Notes: generated from the letters alone by a model not told the origin. DNA of 9,565 bases from an archaeon (GCA_023245975.1 JAHFJF010000027.1:1-9565), one strand, 5' to 3'; positions 1 to 6,243 are shown, counted from the first letter of the stretch. Program-made: numbers and translations.

Positions 1-1
1 A

Positions 2-340
2 AGGGATTGTCTAGACCAATGGGTAGGGAATTATGAAGGAGAAATAGACCCAAATACCGGTGTTCCAGTAGGGCATGCTGGCTGCGGAGCAGAAGCATGG
101 GATTGTTTTGATACGACTTTCTCTGATTGCGAGCCTGAACCTGGAAATGCAGGAAATTACATACAAACAAGGCAAGGGTCATGCGTTAAAAATCCCGAAT
201 ATGTTGGATATTGCCCTGAGCCATTAGACGAACAAGGCTGTGTCATAGAAGAGGATTTCCCATTATTTGGATGGCTGAATTTTGTTATGGTCTCTTTGCT
301 TTTGGTTGGATTCTATTCAATAATAAGAAATGTTTATTAA
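2..340 (+). CDS. C-terminal end of a Cys-rich membrane-anchored surface protein (partial)
   Basis: An open frame enters from the left edge and ends with TAA at 338-340, giving 112 visible residues. The first ~83 residues carry seven cysteines (visible residues 3, 28, 35, 43, 61, 71, 80) with many Asp/Glu, Gly and Pro, as in a disulfide-stabilised extracellular domain. They are followed by a single hydrophobic helix, roughly residues 87-106 (starting FPLFGWLNFVMV), and a short tail with one Arg (IIRNVY). This is the layout of a surface protein anchored by a C-terminal membrane helix with its bulk outside the cell. I do not recognise the family. The C-terminal helix resembles anchors I associate with DPANN secreted proteins, but it matches none of the archaeosortase PGF/PEF-CTERM motifs. 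The stop lies inside the TATA element of the next gene. Start, signal peptide and function are outside the window. Confidence 0.8.
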   Translation, partial: RDCLDQWVGNYEGEIDPNTGVPVGHAGCGAEAWDCFDTTFSDCEPEPGNAGNYIQTRQGSCVKNPEYVGYCPEPLDEQGCVIEEDFPLFGWLNFVMVSLLLVGFYSIIRNVY

Positions 341-341
341 C
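333..341 (+). promoter_or_regulatory. TATA element of the RNA m5C methyltransferase gene
   Basis: TTTATTAAC is centred about 27 bp before the ATG at 364, the spacing expected if transcription starts at the start codon (leaderless mRNA). It overlaps the stop codon of the upstream gene. No Shine-Dalgarno sequence precedes 364. This placement supports 364 over the in-frame ATG at 271. Confidence 0.55.
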
Positions 342-363
342 ACTTTATGGCAATTGCTCAATA

Positions 364-1260
364 ATGAAAGAAGCCAAGTGGAAAGAGAAATTTGTTGAGA
401 GGTATCAGAACTTAACTGACATAAATTTGTTTCTTGAAACATCACTCAAGCCATTAAGAAAGACTGTCCGGGTAAATACATTGAAGACTAATGTCCAGGA
501 AATTAAAAAAAGAATGAAATTGGAGCCGATACCATGGGGCGATACAGGCTTCTTCACAGAAGGTTATGGGATAGGCAATACATTGGAGCATTATTTGGGT
601 TATATCTATCTTCAGGGAGCAGCATCAATGATACCGCCAATTGTTTTAAACCCGAAAAGAAATGAGATTGTGCTTGATATGTGCGCATCGCCAGGCTCTA
701 AAACTTCACAGATGGCAGCAATGATGGAAAATACGGGCTTGATAGTTGCTAATGATAATGCAATGGAACGGCTCAAGCCTTTAACGTTAAATTTGCAACG
801 TTGCGGGGTGTCAAATACAGTTCTCACACAGATGGAAGGAAGATGGTTCAAGGAGATGGAATTTGACAAGATTCTAGTTGATGCACCCTGCTCTGGCATT
901 GGGACAATAAGAAAATCATTCAAGACCATCGAAATGTGGAATCCTAACTTTTCAAGAAAAATGTGTGGTATACAGAAACAATTATTGTCTACGGCAATAC
1001 CAATGCTAAAAGAGGATGGTGTACTAGTATATAGCACCTGCACCTTGGAGCCTGAAGAGGATGAAGGAGTAGTTGATGCAATATTGCAAAGGCATCCTGA
1101 ATTGGAACTTGAAAAAATAAGCATAGAAATTAAGCATGGTGATGCGGTAGAAGAATTTGAAGGGAAACATTATTCCAGTGAAATAAAAAAATGCCTTAGG
1201 ATATGGCCGCAGGACAATGATACTGAAGGATTTTTCGTTGCGAAGTTCAAGAAAAAATAA
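364..1260 (+). CDS. Nol1/Nop2/Sun-family RNA (cytosine-C5) methyltransferase, Trm4/NSUN6-like
   Basis: This cytoplasmic enzyme transfers a methyl group from S-adenosylmethionine to C5 of a cytosine in tRNA or rRNA. In the 298-residue protein the SAM-binding motif DMCASPGSKTSQ lies at 105-116. DAPCSGIGT with the product-release Cys176 is at 173-181, and STCTLEPEEDE with the nucleophile Cys226 is at 224-234. The family's C-terminal stretch, RIWPQDNDTEGFFVAKF, is at 279-295. Residues 30-95 are the usual short N-terminal RNA-binding domain, and there is no PUA domain, as in compact archaeal Trm4-type enzymes. All catalytic residues are present. I place the start at 364 because a TATA element lies 27 bp upstream. 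The longer reading from 271 would overlap the upstream gene by 70 bp and add an unrelated hydrophobic stretch. The RNA target (tRNA versus rRNA) cannot be decided from the motifs. Confidence 0.93.
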   Translation: MKEAKWKEKFVERYQNLTDINLFLETSLKPLRKTVRVNTLKTNVQEIKKRMKLEPIPWGDTGFFTEGYGIGNTLEHYLGYIYLQGAASMIPPIVLNPKRNEIVLDMCASPGSKTSQMAAMMENTGLIVANDNAMERLKPLTLNLQRCGVSNTVLTQMEGRWFKEMEFDKILVDAPCSGIGTIRKSFKTIEMWNPNFSRKMCGIQKQLLSTAIPMLKEDGVLVYSTCTLEPEEDEGVVDAILQRHPELELEKISIEIKHGDAVEEFEGKHYSSEIKKCLRIWPQDNDTEGFFVAKFKKK

Positions 1261-1261
1261 C

Positions 1262-1266
1262 TTTTT
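1262..1266 (+). terminator. Possible oligo-T terminator after the methyltransferase gene
   Basis: A run of five T follows directly after the TAA at 1258-1260. Archaeal RNA polymerase can terminate on short U-tracts without a hairpin, and none is visible here. The run is short, so this is tentative. Confidence 0.3.
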
Positions 1267-1270
1267 CACA

Positions 1271-1284
1271 AGGCTTATATAATT
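1271..1284 (+). promoter_or_regulatory. TATA element of the L,D-transpeptidase gene
   Basis: AGGCTTATATAATT is centred about 27-28 bp before the ATG at 1306, giving a leaderless transcript. It shares the RGCTT-A/T start with four other promoters in this window. A good archaeal promoter here suggests that the bacterial-type gene behind it is expressed by the host. Confidence 0.7.
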
Positions 1285-1305
1285 ATTTTAACCTCCCTTG
1301 CTTAA

Positions 1306-2748
1306 ATGTTATTAACGGACTTGATAAAGCGGACAAGCATAGCATTCTCATTAATGGCTGCCTTGAGTTTGCCTTCTAAGGCTGATGAGCATCCACAAGA
1401 ACAGGTACAACAAAATTTAAGAGTAAACCCACAGAAAGAACTTCTTCAACAGGCGATAGATTATTTTGAAGTAACAGAAATTCCAAGGATAAGGACAAGA
1501 TTGAGAAGAAGGATAACTCTTAATGATTCTTACCAGATTGAACGAAAAGCAAGAGTCCAGGTTCTTCTTTTAAATTCAGGAGGATTGCGAGTGATAGAAA
1601 ATCCGGGATGCTTTGATACTGAGACTGTTGCTGTAATAAAAAAGTTTCAGAAATCAAACAGGATAAGGCCCATGGATGGCGCGGTAGGAGAAGCTACAGC
1701 TTCTGCCTTATCACAATTAGGAGATTTTTCATTGGAAGAGGGAGTTACCTTATGGCCAGATGCAAGCTGCAGCGCTCCCGACACTCAGCTTATATCAGAA
1801 ATTCAAAGAAACTTGATGCTGCTTAATTTCCTGCCAGATAATTTCACCTCGGGAATATTGGATGATGATACTGTCCAAGCGATAAGGGATTACAAGAGAG
1901 GAAACGCGATAAATAATGCTGACACAATTGATTCGCAATTATTGAATCACTTGAACTTGCCTTCAAGAGAGAGATTAATAATAATGGAAGGTGCGTTGAG
2001 GCAACATTCGAGGCTTAGGGGAGATTCTGAGAATCATATTTACGTTAACATACCTGAATTTAAATTTAGATATTACAACAATGGCAAAGTGCAGTTCGAG
2101 ATGGACCTTGTTGTTGGGGCAACACGAAATAGGGGCTTATTGTCAACTAAATGGCATACAAATGTGCAAAGAGGTTATGTCAATAACATAATAGTCAATC
2201 CTTGGTGGAACGTTCCGGATGGTTCATTAACCAGGGAAGTTAGAGAGGACATGGAAAAGAATCGGCACTTGAGAGAGAATATGCAGCAATTGGTAGACGG
2301 CAGATGGATATTTGACAAGGAAAATGTTGTAGGTAGAAGATTCCGGTATATCCCTGGACCTGAAAATCCTTTAGGAAGGGTTGCTTATGATATACATGGC
2401 GGTGAGGGTGAGATGATACACGGCACTCCATTTATGAGATTATTCAACAAGACTATCAGGGAAGGATCGCATGGTTGCATGAGGTCTGATCATCCAATTG
2501 AATTTGCAAATAGATTAATGGAGCTTGGATTTTTTAGTTCTGGAAGTATAGACGATTACATCAATCTGAGAGATGAAAGGACTGGATTTTATAGGACTAG
2601 CACAATAGACTTGAACAGACGAGTACTTGTAAATGTAGTCTATTCCCTCGCATGGGCAGAGAACAGAAGAAGCGGGCTTGTAGTATTTTTCCCAAATGAT
2701 ATCTACAATTATAATCGTACGATTGTAATACCCGCTGAAGATTACTGA
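1306..2748 (+). CDS. Secreted L,D-transpeptidase, YcbB/LdtD-like, with peptidoglycan-binding repeats
   Basis: In bacteria this family makes 3-3 cross-links between peptidoglycan stem peptides outside the membrane. The 480-residue protein starts with a Sec-type signal peptide: basic K8-R9, a hydrophobic core at 11-22 and a likely cleavage after SKA (26). A PG_binding_1-like repeat spans about 81-138 (GCFDTETVAVIKKFQ), and a weaker second one about 161-217. The YkuD catalytic domain follows from about 244, with VNIPEF 247-252, IVNPWWNVPDGSL 296-308, YIPGPENPLGRVAYDI 348-363, HGTPFMRLF 372-380 and SHGCMR 388-393. His389 and Cys391 form the active site. Order and spacing match the YcbB/LdtD subgroup, except that its usual HDTP reads HGTP. 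The gene is full length with no frameshift. Archaea lack murein, so the in vivo substrate is unknown. The convergent neighbour is also an exported envelope-type enzyme. Origin by transfer from bacteria is an inference. Confidence 0.93.
   Translation: MLLTDLIKRTSIAFSLMAALSLPSKADEHPQEQVQQNLRVNPQKELLQQAIDYFEVTEIPRIRTRLRRRITLNDSYQIERKARVQVLLLNSGGLRVIENPGCFDTETVAVIKKFQKSNRIRPMDGAVGEATASALSQLGDFSLEEGVTLWPDASCSAPDTQLISEIQRNLMLLNFLPDNFTSGILDDDTVQAIRDYKRGNAINNADTIDSQLLNHLNLPSRERLIIMEGALRQHSRLRGDSENHIYVNIPEFKFRYYNNGKVQFEMDLVVGATRNRGLLSTKWHTNVQRGYVNNIIVNPWWNVPDGSLTREVREDMEKNRHLRENMQQLVDGRWIFDKENVVGRRFRYIPGPENPLGRVAYDIHGGEGEMIHGTPFMRLFNKTIREGSHGCMRSDHPIEFANRLMELGFFSSGSIDDYINLRDERTGFYRTSTIDLNRRVLVNVVYSLAWAENRRSGLVVFFPNDIYNYNRTIVIPAEDY
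2708..2729. repeat. 22-bp near-perfect palindrome at the end of the transpeptidase gene
   Basis: Two 11-bp half-sites meet at CGTACG (2716-2721) with no spacer and one mismatched pair (2712/2725, a possible G-U pair in RNA). It lies in the last codons of the transpeptidase gene and 20-41 nt past the stop of the convergent hydrolase gene. It could be a bidirectional hairpin, a protein-binding site or chance. Confidence 0.5.
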
Positions 2749-3822
2749 CTATTCTGTGAAATGCAGATTCTGATTTGCATCATTAAAGTAACGCTCTTCT
2801 ATTGTTGCCTGAACAGGCTTACCCAGCCAATAGTAATCTAAGTTTCTAGATTCTTCTTCTATTTCTTCTGGATTATATGCGCACCATAAATCGCCACCAA
2901 GACACCATGACTTTTCCCAATATGAATTGTAAAATCCTTTAATATAATTATTCTGCTCATTGAAATCAACACGTTTATTACGCATGTACCTTCTTGTTTT
3001 TGTAGGCGGCATTTTTGCTCCTCCATCCAATGATGTGCACCCGTATTCGGTAAAAAGTATTTTCTTCGAATATTTCTTGGCAAGATTCTCAAGCCATGAT
3101 ATTGTTGGAGCGAAATCTTTTTCCATATCATTAAGCGTTGGATTATCTGGATTTACTGGATTGTAATGGTTGTAACCTATGAAATCAAGCATGCCCCAAA
3201 AATCAATAAAAGATGCTGTTGAATCATAGGCAGCAAAAGTTAGCTTGCCGCCAAAACGTTTCCTTATGCCATTTATTCCTTTCTCGAAAACTCCTGGGCT
3301 TATTGTGGCCGCAAGCATCAGCTCTGTCCCGATGCATAATTGCTCGACAGAATTCTTTTCTGCAAATTCTGCTAGAGGATATATAAATTCCTTGAAATAC
3401 ATATTATAAAAATCTTCACCCGGATATATTAGCGTCCTTGTGCCATCTTCTACATTTACATGTGGCTTAAGCATTATGTCCATACAGCCGAGGCTTTTAA
3501 TCTGCCTTATTGCATATTCAAGAGATTGCAATGATGGTGTCTCACTGCCTTCCCTTATACGCCTGGAATAATTAGACCTCATTGAATAGCTCGTTACTAA
3601 TGAAATATGGTTTGTAAGGCCCATAAGTTTCTCAAGTATCTTGTTTATCTCAAAAAAACCTTCCTTGCGCCATGTAACTAAATTAGTCCCACATATCCTT
3701 GAGCCATCATCCCTGAAGCGATAGTTGCTATATTGATTGAATGCAAGTGTGCCAATGCCACCTATTGCCAGACCACCACCTACAATGCCAGCATTTATTA
3801 AGAATTTTCTTCTGTCAACCAT
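2749..3822 (-). CDS. Tat-exported GH113-like glycoside hydrolase (beta-mannanase family fold)
   Basis: This 357-residue protein looks like a retaining clan GH-A TIM-barrel glycosidase; characterised GH113 members are endo-beta-1,4-mannanases. The N-terminus (DRRKFL at 3-8, then a Gly/Ala/Ile-rich core to about 28) fits a twin-arginine leader, which may be cleaved or kept as an anchor. Family landmarks appear in order: GTNLVTW 45-51, LKPHVNVEDGT 118-128, CIGTEL 163-168 with the presumed acid/base Glu167, FWGMLDFIGYNHY 208-220, ILFTEYGCTS 255-264 with the presumed nucleophile Glu259, and a closing YYWLGKP 330-336. Both catalytic glutamates are present. Substrate specificity cannot be read from the sequence. 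A TATA element lies 27 bp upstream of the ATG, suggesting a leaderless mRNA. Its stop codon touches that of the convergent L,D-transpeptidase, so the two genes have no intergenic DNA between them. Confidence 0.87.
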   Translation of the reverse strand: MVDRRKFLINAGIVGGGLAIGGIGTLAFNQYSNYRFRDDGSRICGTNLVTWRKEGFFEINKILEKLMGLTNHISLVTSYSMRSNYSRRIREGSETPSLQSLEYAIRQIKSLGCMDIMLKPHVNVEDGTRTLIYPGEDFYNMYFKEFIYPLAEFAEKNSVEQLCIGTELMLAATISPGVFEKGINGIRKRFGGKLTFAAYDSTASFIDFWGMLDFIGYNHYNPVNPDNPTLNDMEKDFAPTISWLENLAKKYSKKILFTEYGCTSLDGGAKMPPTKTRRYMRNKRVDFNEQNNYIKGFYNSYWEKSWCLGGDLWCAYNPEEIEEESRNLDYYWLGKPVQATIEERYFNDANQNLHFTE

Positions 3823-3842
3823 CTTTTAACAGCCTTACACTG

Positions 3843-3857
3843 AATATATAAAAGCTT
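3843..3857 (-). promoter_or_regulatory. TATA element of the GH113-like gene
   Basis: On the minus strand AAGCTTTTATATATT is centred about 27 bp before the ATG at 3822, consistent with a leaderless transcript. It sits back to back with the promoter of the methyltransferase gene starting at 3904. Confidence 0.7.
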
Positions 3858-3870
3858 TCTGTACTGAAAA

Positions 3871-3882
3871 AGGCTTAAAAAC
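3871..3882 (+). promoter_or_regulatory. TATA element of the ICMT-like gene
   Basis: AGGCTTAAAAAC is centred about 27 bp before the ATG at 3904. The core is TTAAAAA rather than TTTATAA, but its position and RGCTT start match the other promoters. It is divergent from the GH113-like promoter, with the TATA centres about 28 bp apart. Confidence 0.55.
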
Positions 3883-3903
3883 AGATAGGTTCTCTTACTA
3901 AAT

Positions 3904-4413
3904 ATGATTAAAGATTATTTTATGATGCTTTTTGGGTTTAGGAAAGGCGGGACTTCATATGACAAGAATTCATTGATGATGATACTCTTGAGTTTGGCTT
4001 CTATAATCGCGGTCACTGCTTTTGAATTATATTCTTTTGGAGGAGGAGTTTTTAGTTTTGAGATTGGAGGGGCGGCAGTATTTCTTTTTGGGGCGATAAT
4101 CAGAACAACATCTAGGCTACAATTGGGGAAGCTGTTCACGTTCAATGTAAAAATAATGCATGACCATAAGCTAAAGAAAGACGGGCTTTATGCATATGTT
4201 CGTCATCCAGGATATACTGGGTTAATACTCGAGGTCTTAGGCTGGGTAATATTCTTCAAGACATGGCTCGGAACCATCGCGGCAGCCATATTTTTCCTGC
4301 CTAGCTTATATTATCGAATACAAGTAGAGGAGGATATATTAAAGCGCAATTTCAAAGATAAATATGAAGAGTATTCTAGAGAAGTCAAGGCGCTTATACC
4401 AGGCATATTCTAA
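3904..4413 (+). CDS. Integral membrane methyltransferase of the ICMT/PEMT (isoprenylcysteine / phospholipid) superfamily
   Basis: The 169-residue protein has hydrophobic helices at about 23-41, 50-67 and a long hydrophobic region at 104-137. Its C-terminal half carries the superfamily SAM-binding signature: HKLKKDGLYAYVRHPGYTG (88-106) with the RHP-x-Y core at 100-104, then the acidic pair EE at 142-143 and a FKDKYEEYSREV tail ending in LIP. These motifs are typical of isoprenylcysteine carboxyl methyltransferases and related small phospholipid methyltransferases. The sequence does not fix the acceptor, which could be a prenylated protein, a lipid or another membrane thiol or amine. In prokaryotes such proteins are usually orphans without a demonstrated substrate. 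The gene has its own promoter and is followed after 44 bp by the channel gene, which has a separate TATA element. Confidence 0.85.
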   Translation: MIKDYFMMLFGFRKGGTSYDKNSLMMILLSLASIIAVTAFELYSFGGGVFSFEIGGAAVFLFGAIIRTTSRLQLGKLFTFNVKIMHDHKLKKDGLYAYVRHPGYTGLILEVLGWVIFFKTWLGTIAAAIFFLPSLYYRIQVEEDILKRNFKDKYEEYSREVKALIPGIF

Positions 4414-4425
4414 CTTAATTAGAAA

Positions 4426-4438
4426 CCTTTTTATAAGC
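4426..4438 (+). promoter_or_regulatory. TATA element of the MscS-like gene
   Basis: CCTTTTTATAAGC is centred about 26 bp before the ATG at 4458 and supports that start. AGGAG at 4451-4455 is only 2 nt from this ATG, too close for a normal Shine-Dalgarno, but it would be 5 nt from the GTG at 4461. Confidence 0.6.
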
Positions 4439-4457
4439 AAAAACCTGTTTAGGAGTG

Positions 4458-4997
4458 ATGGTGTTAATACTAGAAGGCATATCGATAACTGCATTGATGA
4501 TAAAGTTTGTTGCAGCTTTAGCTCTTCTAATATTTGGCATAATAGCAGGGATAATAATAGAGAAGTTGGTCAGAAGGCTGTTGAATGGATTTGAGCTGGA
4601 TAAGGTTTTGGCTACAGCCGGAATGAAGTTCCCTCTGGAAGAGTTCATTGCTTCGATAGTAAAATACATCGTTTATTTTGTCGGCGTCATACTTGCATTG
4701 AACCAGCTTGGGTTGTCTACAGCAATACTTGAGATATTGCTGGGGGTTATAGTAGTATTATTGGTTGCTTTTGTTATACTTGCATTTAAGGATTTCATAC
4801 CAAACATCACTGCTGGGTTCTTCATACACAAGAAAGGCGCCATAAGAAAAGGGGATAGGATAAAGATAAATAATATTGAGGGGGAAGTTGTTGAGTTTGA
4901 CCTAATAGAAACAAAACTAAAGCTTAAATCAGGTGATACAATGCTTATACCGAATTCTTATTTGGCTAAGAATGTAATATTCAAGAAGAAGGCTTAG
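4458..4997 (+). CDS. Minimal MscS-like mechanosensitive channel lacking the C-terminal cage
   Basis: The 179-residue membrane protein resembles small-conductance mechanosensitive channels, which open on membrane tension to release solutes under hypo-osmotic shock. Hydrophobic segments lie at about 9-35, 64-82 and 88-111. The last is the pore-helix equivalent and runs into FKDFIPNITAGFFI (110-123). A beta domain follows: KGDRIKINNIEGEVVEFDL (131-149) and LIPNSYLAKNVI (163-174). The protein then stops. E. coli MscS is 286 residues, so the cytoplasmic alpha/beta cage of roughly 100 residues is missing. The pore helix is Val/Leu-rich rather than showing the Gly/Ala packing of E. coli MscS TM3, so gating may differ. 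I chose the ATG at 4458 because of TATA spacing; GTG at 4455 or 4461 are alternatives. The last 17 bp overlap the end of the convergent gene. Confidence 0.85.
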   Translation: MVLILEGISITALMIKFVAALALLIFGIIAGIIIEKLVRRLLNGFELDKVLATAGMKFPLEEFIASIVKYIVYFVGVILALNQLGLSTAILEILLGVIVVLLVAFVILAFKDFIPNITAGFFIHKKGAIRKGDRIKINNIEGEVVEFDLIETKLKLKSGDTMLIPNSYLAKNVIFKKKA

Positions 4998-5277
4998 GGG
5001 CTTCTATTTCTTCTGAAACTAGGCTTACTGGTGGAGCTTGATTTGGTGATGGCGGCAGGATTTCCTCTCTTTTTACGGATTGTGGTGTGATGTTTCTTTT
5101 TTCTGATACTACTGCAAATGCTTTTGAGATTTCATTATCTTTCCAGCCAGCATTTTTTAATGCGCTAGTTATTTCTTGCTTGCTGTAACCGAAGTAAAGG
5201 CAATATTTTACATAAGCTTTCATTTCAATAAAACTTGCTTCTGAAAGGATTTCTTCTTCTGTTGGCTCGATATCCAT
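4981..5277 (-). CDS. Small protein with a UBA-like helical motif and Pro-rich tail (third gene of operon)
   Basis: I do not recognise this 98-residue protein as a named family. Residues 19-54 form an amphipathic helical unit, with YFGYSKQEITSALKNAGW (28-45) and then DNEISKAF. This G-Y-S-x-x-E-I-x-x-A-L-x-x-A-G-W pattern resembles the three-helix UBA/CUE-type fold and suggests a protein-interaction module. Residues 60-98 are rich in Pro, Ser and Glu and probably disordered. There is no signal peptide or membrane helix, so it is presumably cytoplasmic. Its ATG (5275-5277) immediately follows the TAG of the upstream gene (5278-5280). A Shine-Dalgarno AGGTGAT at 5285-5291, 7 nt from the ATG, lies inside the end of that gene, so translational coupling is likely. 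Its 3' end overlaps the MscS-like gene tail to tail by 17 bp. Function is unknown; partnership with the two upstream products is inferred from the operon. Confidence 0.8.
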   Translation of the reverse strand: MDIEPTEEEILSEASFIEMKAYVKYCLYFGYSKQEITSALKNAGWKDNEISKAFAVVSEKRNITPQSVKREEILPPSPNQAPPVSLVSEEIEAPKPSS

Positions 5278-6240
5278 CTATGCCATCACCTTTTTTATAA
5301 TTAATTTTGAAGCGGCATTTCCTATGCCCAATACTGCCTGTATCTTGAAACCCTGAAATACTGTTTCTATAATAGGCTTGTTTTCTGAGATTTCATTCCC
5401 GGTAGCTTTTGCTATCTTTTTAATTAAGCCGTTCAGATCTTCTGGATTATTAAAAGTGATATTTGTCTGCCCCCGTGGGTATTGGGATGTTTCAACCACA
5501 ACAGGCTTGTTTAATCCATCCACATAAATTGATTTTACGTTCAAGTCCTGCATAAAGGTGTCTAATTTTCTGAACCCAGTTAAATCCCTCTTAAGGAAAT
5601 ACCTTAATGATGGCAGCATGTCATCTGAAAATCCTGCTTTAAGCTTTTTCGCGGCTTTTAGGCATTTATCTTTTAGATAATCCTTGTCATCCAATATGTG
5701 GTAATCCTTGTTAACATCTTTTTCTACTAATTCCTTTACCATTGATACAAGCTCAAGATTGACAGAAGGCTCGATGACAGTATATGCTGGCTTGTTGTTC
5801 TCGCCCTTTGTGTCAGAGAGAATGCCAATTGGGGTGTCGAAACTTAAAACTGTATATTCTGACTTTTGTGCCTGTGTTGTAGCTTCAGGCGTTTCTGTGA
5901 ATTTCTTGATTGGAAGTTCTGGCAACAGGTTGGAAGCTTCTGCCCTTACAGGCTTGGGTGGCATTGGCAATGGCTTCTTTGCATATTTGATTATTTCCCT
6001 TACCTGCTGCACTGATCTCTGCTCTAAGTTAGGAGTTCTCTGTGGAATAAATTCTGGCTTTGTCATTGTCGCTCTGAAATATTTTGTCTTAGGCGCAACC
6101 TGGAAAAGTGCATGCACGAATATTGCCAAATGCTCTGTCTCCCTATTAGGATAAGGCTTTTTCTTTACTACCTCTAGAATTTTCTTTATAGTTTCCTCTT
6201 GCTCTTTCTGCAAGTTATCAATCAAGAATTTTATAGTCAT
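5278..6240 (-). CDS. Stand-alone N-terminal domain of a type II/IV secretion or archaellum ATPase, without the ATPase domain
   Basis: Residues 1-55 of this 320-residue protein are helical and charged; 60-125 are Pro/Thr-rich and probably flexible. From about 128 the sequence follows the N-domain of the GspE/PilB/ArlI/TadA family. Landmarks are AYTVIEP (152-158), a helical region 160-210, LRYFLKRDLTGFRKLDTFMQ (212-231; compare Y-L-x-RDF-x-GYG-x-IDPLM-x-D), VKSIYVDGLNKPVVVE (235-250), TNITF (259-263), LNGLIKKIAKATGNEISENK (269-288) and FKIQAVLG (298-305). It ends at KLIIKKVMA, the position of the family's TIRKF. The RecA-like domain with Walker A and B is absent. The next 297 bp encode a different protein, so a frameshift cannot explain the loss. 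The GDPxxxDIS-type acidic residues are weakly kept. It may be a regulatory, scaffolding or decoy subunit. An AGGAAGGTC Shine-Dalgarno-like sequence lies 8 nt upstream. Confidence 0.82.
   Translation of the reverse strand: MTIKFLIDNLQKEQEETIKKILEVVKKKPYPNRETEHLAIFVHALFQVAPKTKYFRATMTKPEFIPQRTPNLEQRSVQQVREIIKYAKKPLPMPPKPVRAEASNLLPELPIKKFTETPEATTQAQKSEYTVLSFDTPIGILSDTKGENNKPAYTVIEPSVNLELVSMVKELVEKDVNKDYHILDDKDYLKDKCLKAAKKLKAGFSDDMLPSLRYFLKRDLTGFRKLDTFMQDLNVKSIYVDGLNKPVVVETSQYPRGQTNITFNNPEDLNGLIKKIAKATGNEISENKPIIETVFQGFKIQAVLGIGNAASKLIIKKVMA
5285..5291 (-). promoter_or_regulatory. Shine-Dalgarno for the UBA-like gene
   Basis: AGGTGAT matches the canonical anti-Shine-Dalgarno complement and lies 7 nt before the ATG at 5277. 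It is embedded in the last codons of the upstream gene, so the ribosome finishing that gene would be delivered to the next start. Confidence 0.65.
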
Positions 6241-6243
6241 GAA

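Noticed and set aside
271..363. Longer N-terminus for the RNA methyltransferase starting at ATG 271
   Set aside because: It would overlap the upstream surface-protein gene by 70 bp in another frame, adds 31 residues without family similarity, and ignores the TATA element spaced for a start at 364.
4461..4463. GTG 4461 as start of the MscS-like gene
   Set aside because: AGGAG lies 5 nt upstream, which is suggestive, but the TATA spacing points to the ATG at 4458 and the difference is one residue. Kept only as an alternative.
4364..4594. 76-codon plus-strand frame bridging the ICMT-like and MscS-like genes
   Set aside because: It crosses the channel promoter and overlaps both real genes in another frame, with a translation of no recognisable composition.
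5708..6154. 148-codon open frame on the plus strand inside the ATPase N-domain gene
   Set aside because: It is antisense to a gene with clear family similarity, has no promoter or Shine-Dalgarno of its own, and its translation lacks family features.
4981..6240. Secretion ATPase split by a frameshift or premature stop
   Set aside because: After the TAG at 5278-5280 the DNA codes for a different protein with its own Shine-Dalgarno, and no Walker A or B motif can be placed before the convergent channel gene, so there is no room for the missing domain.
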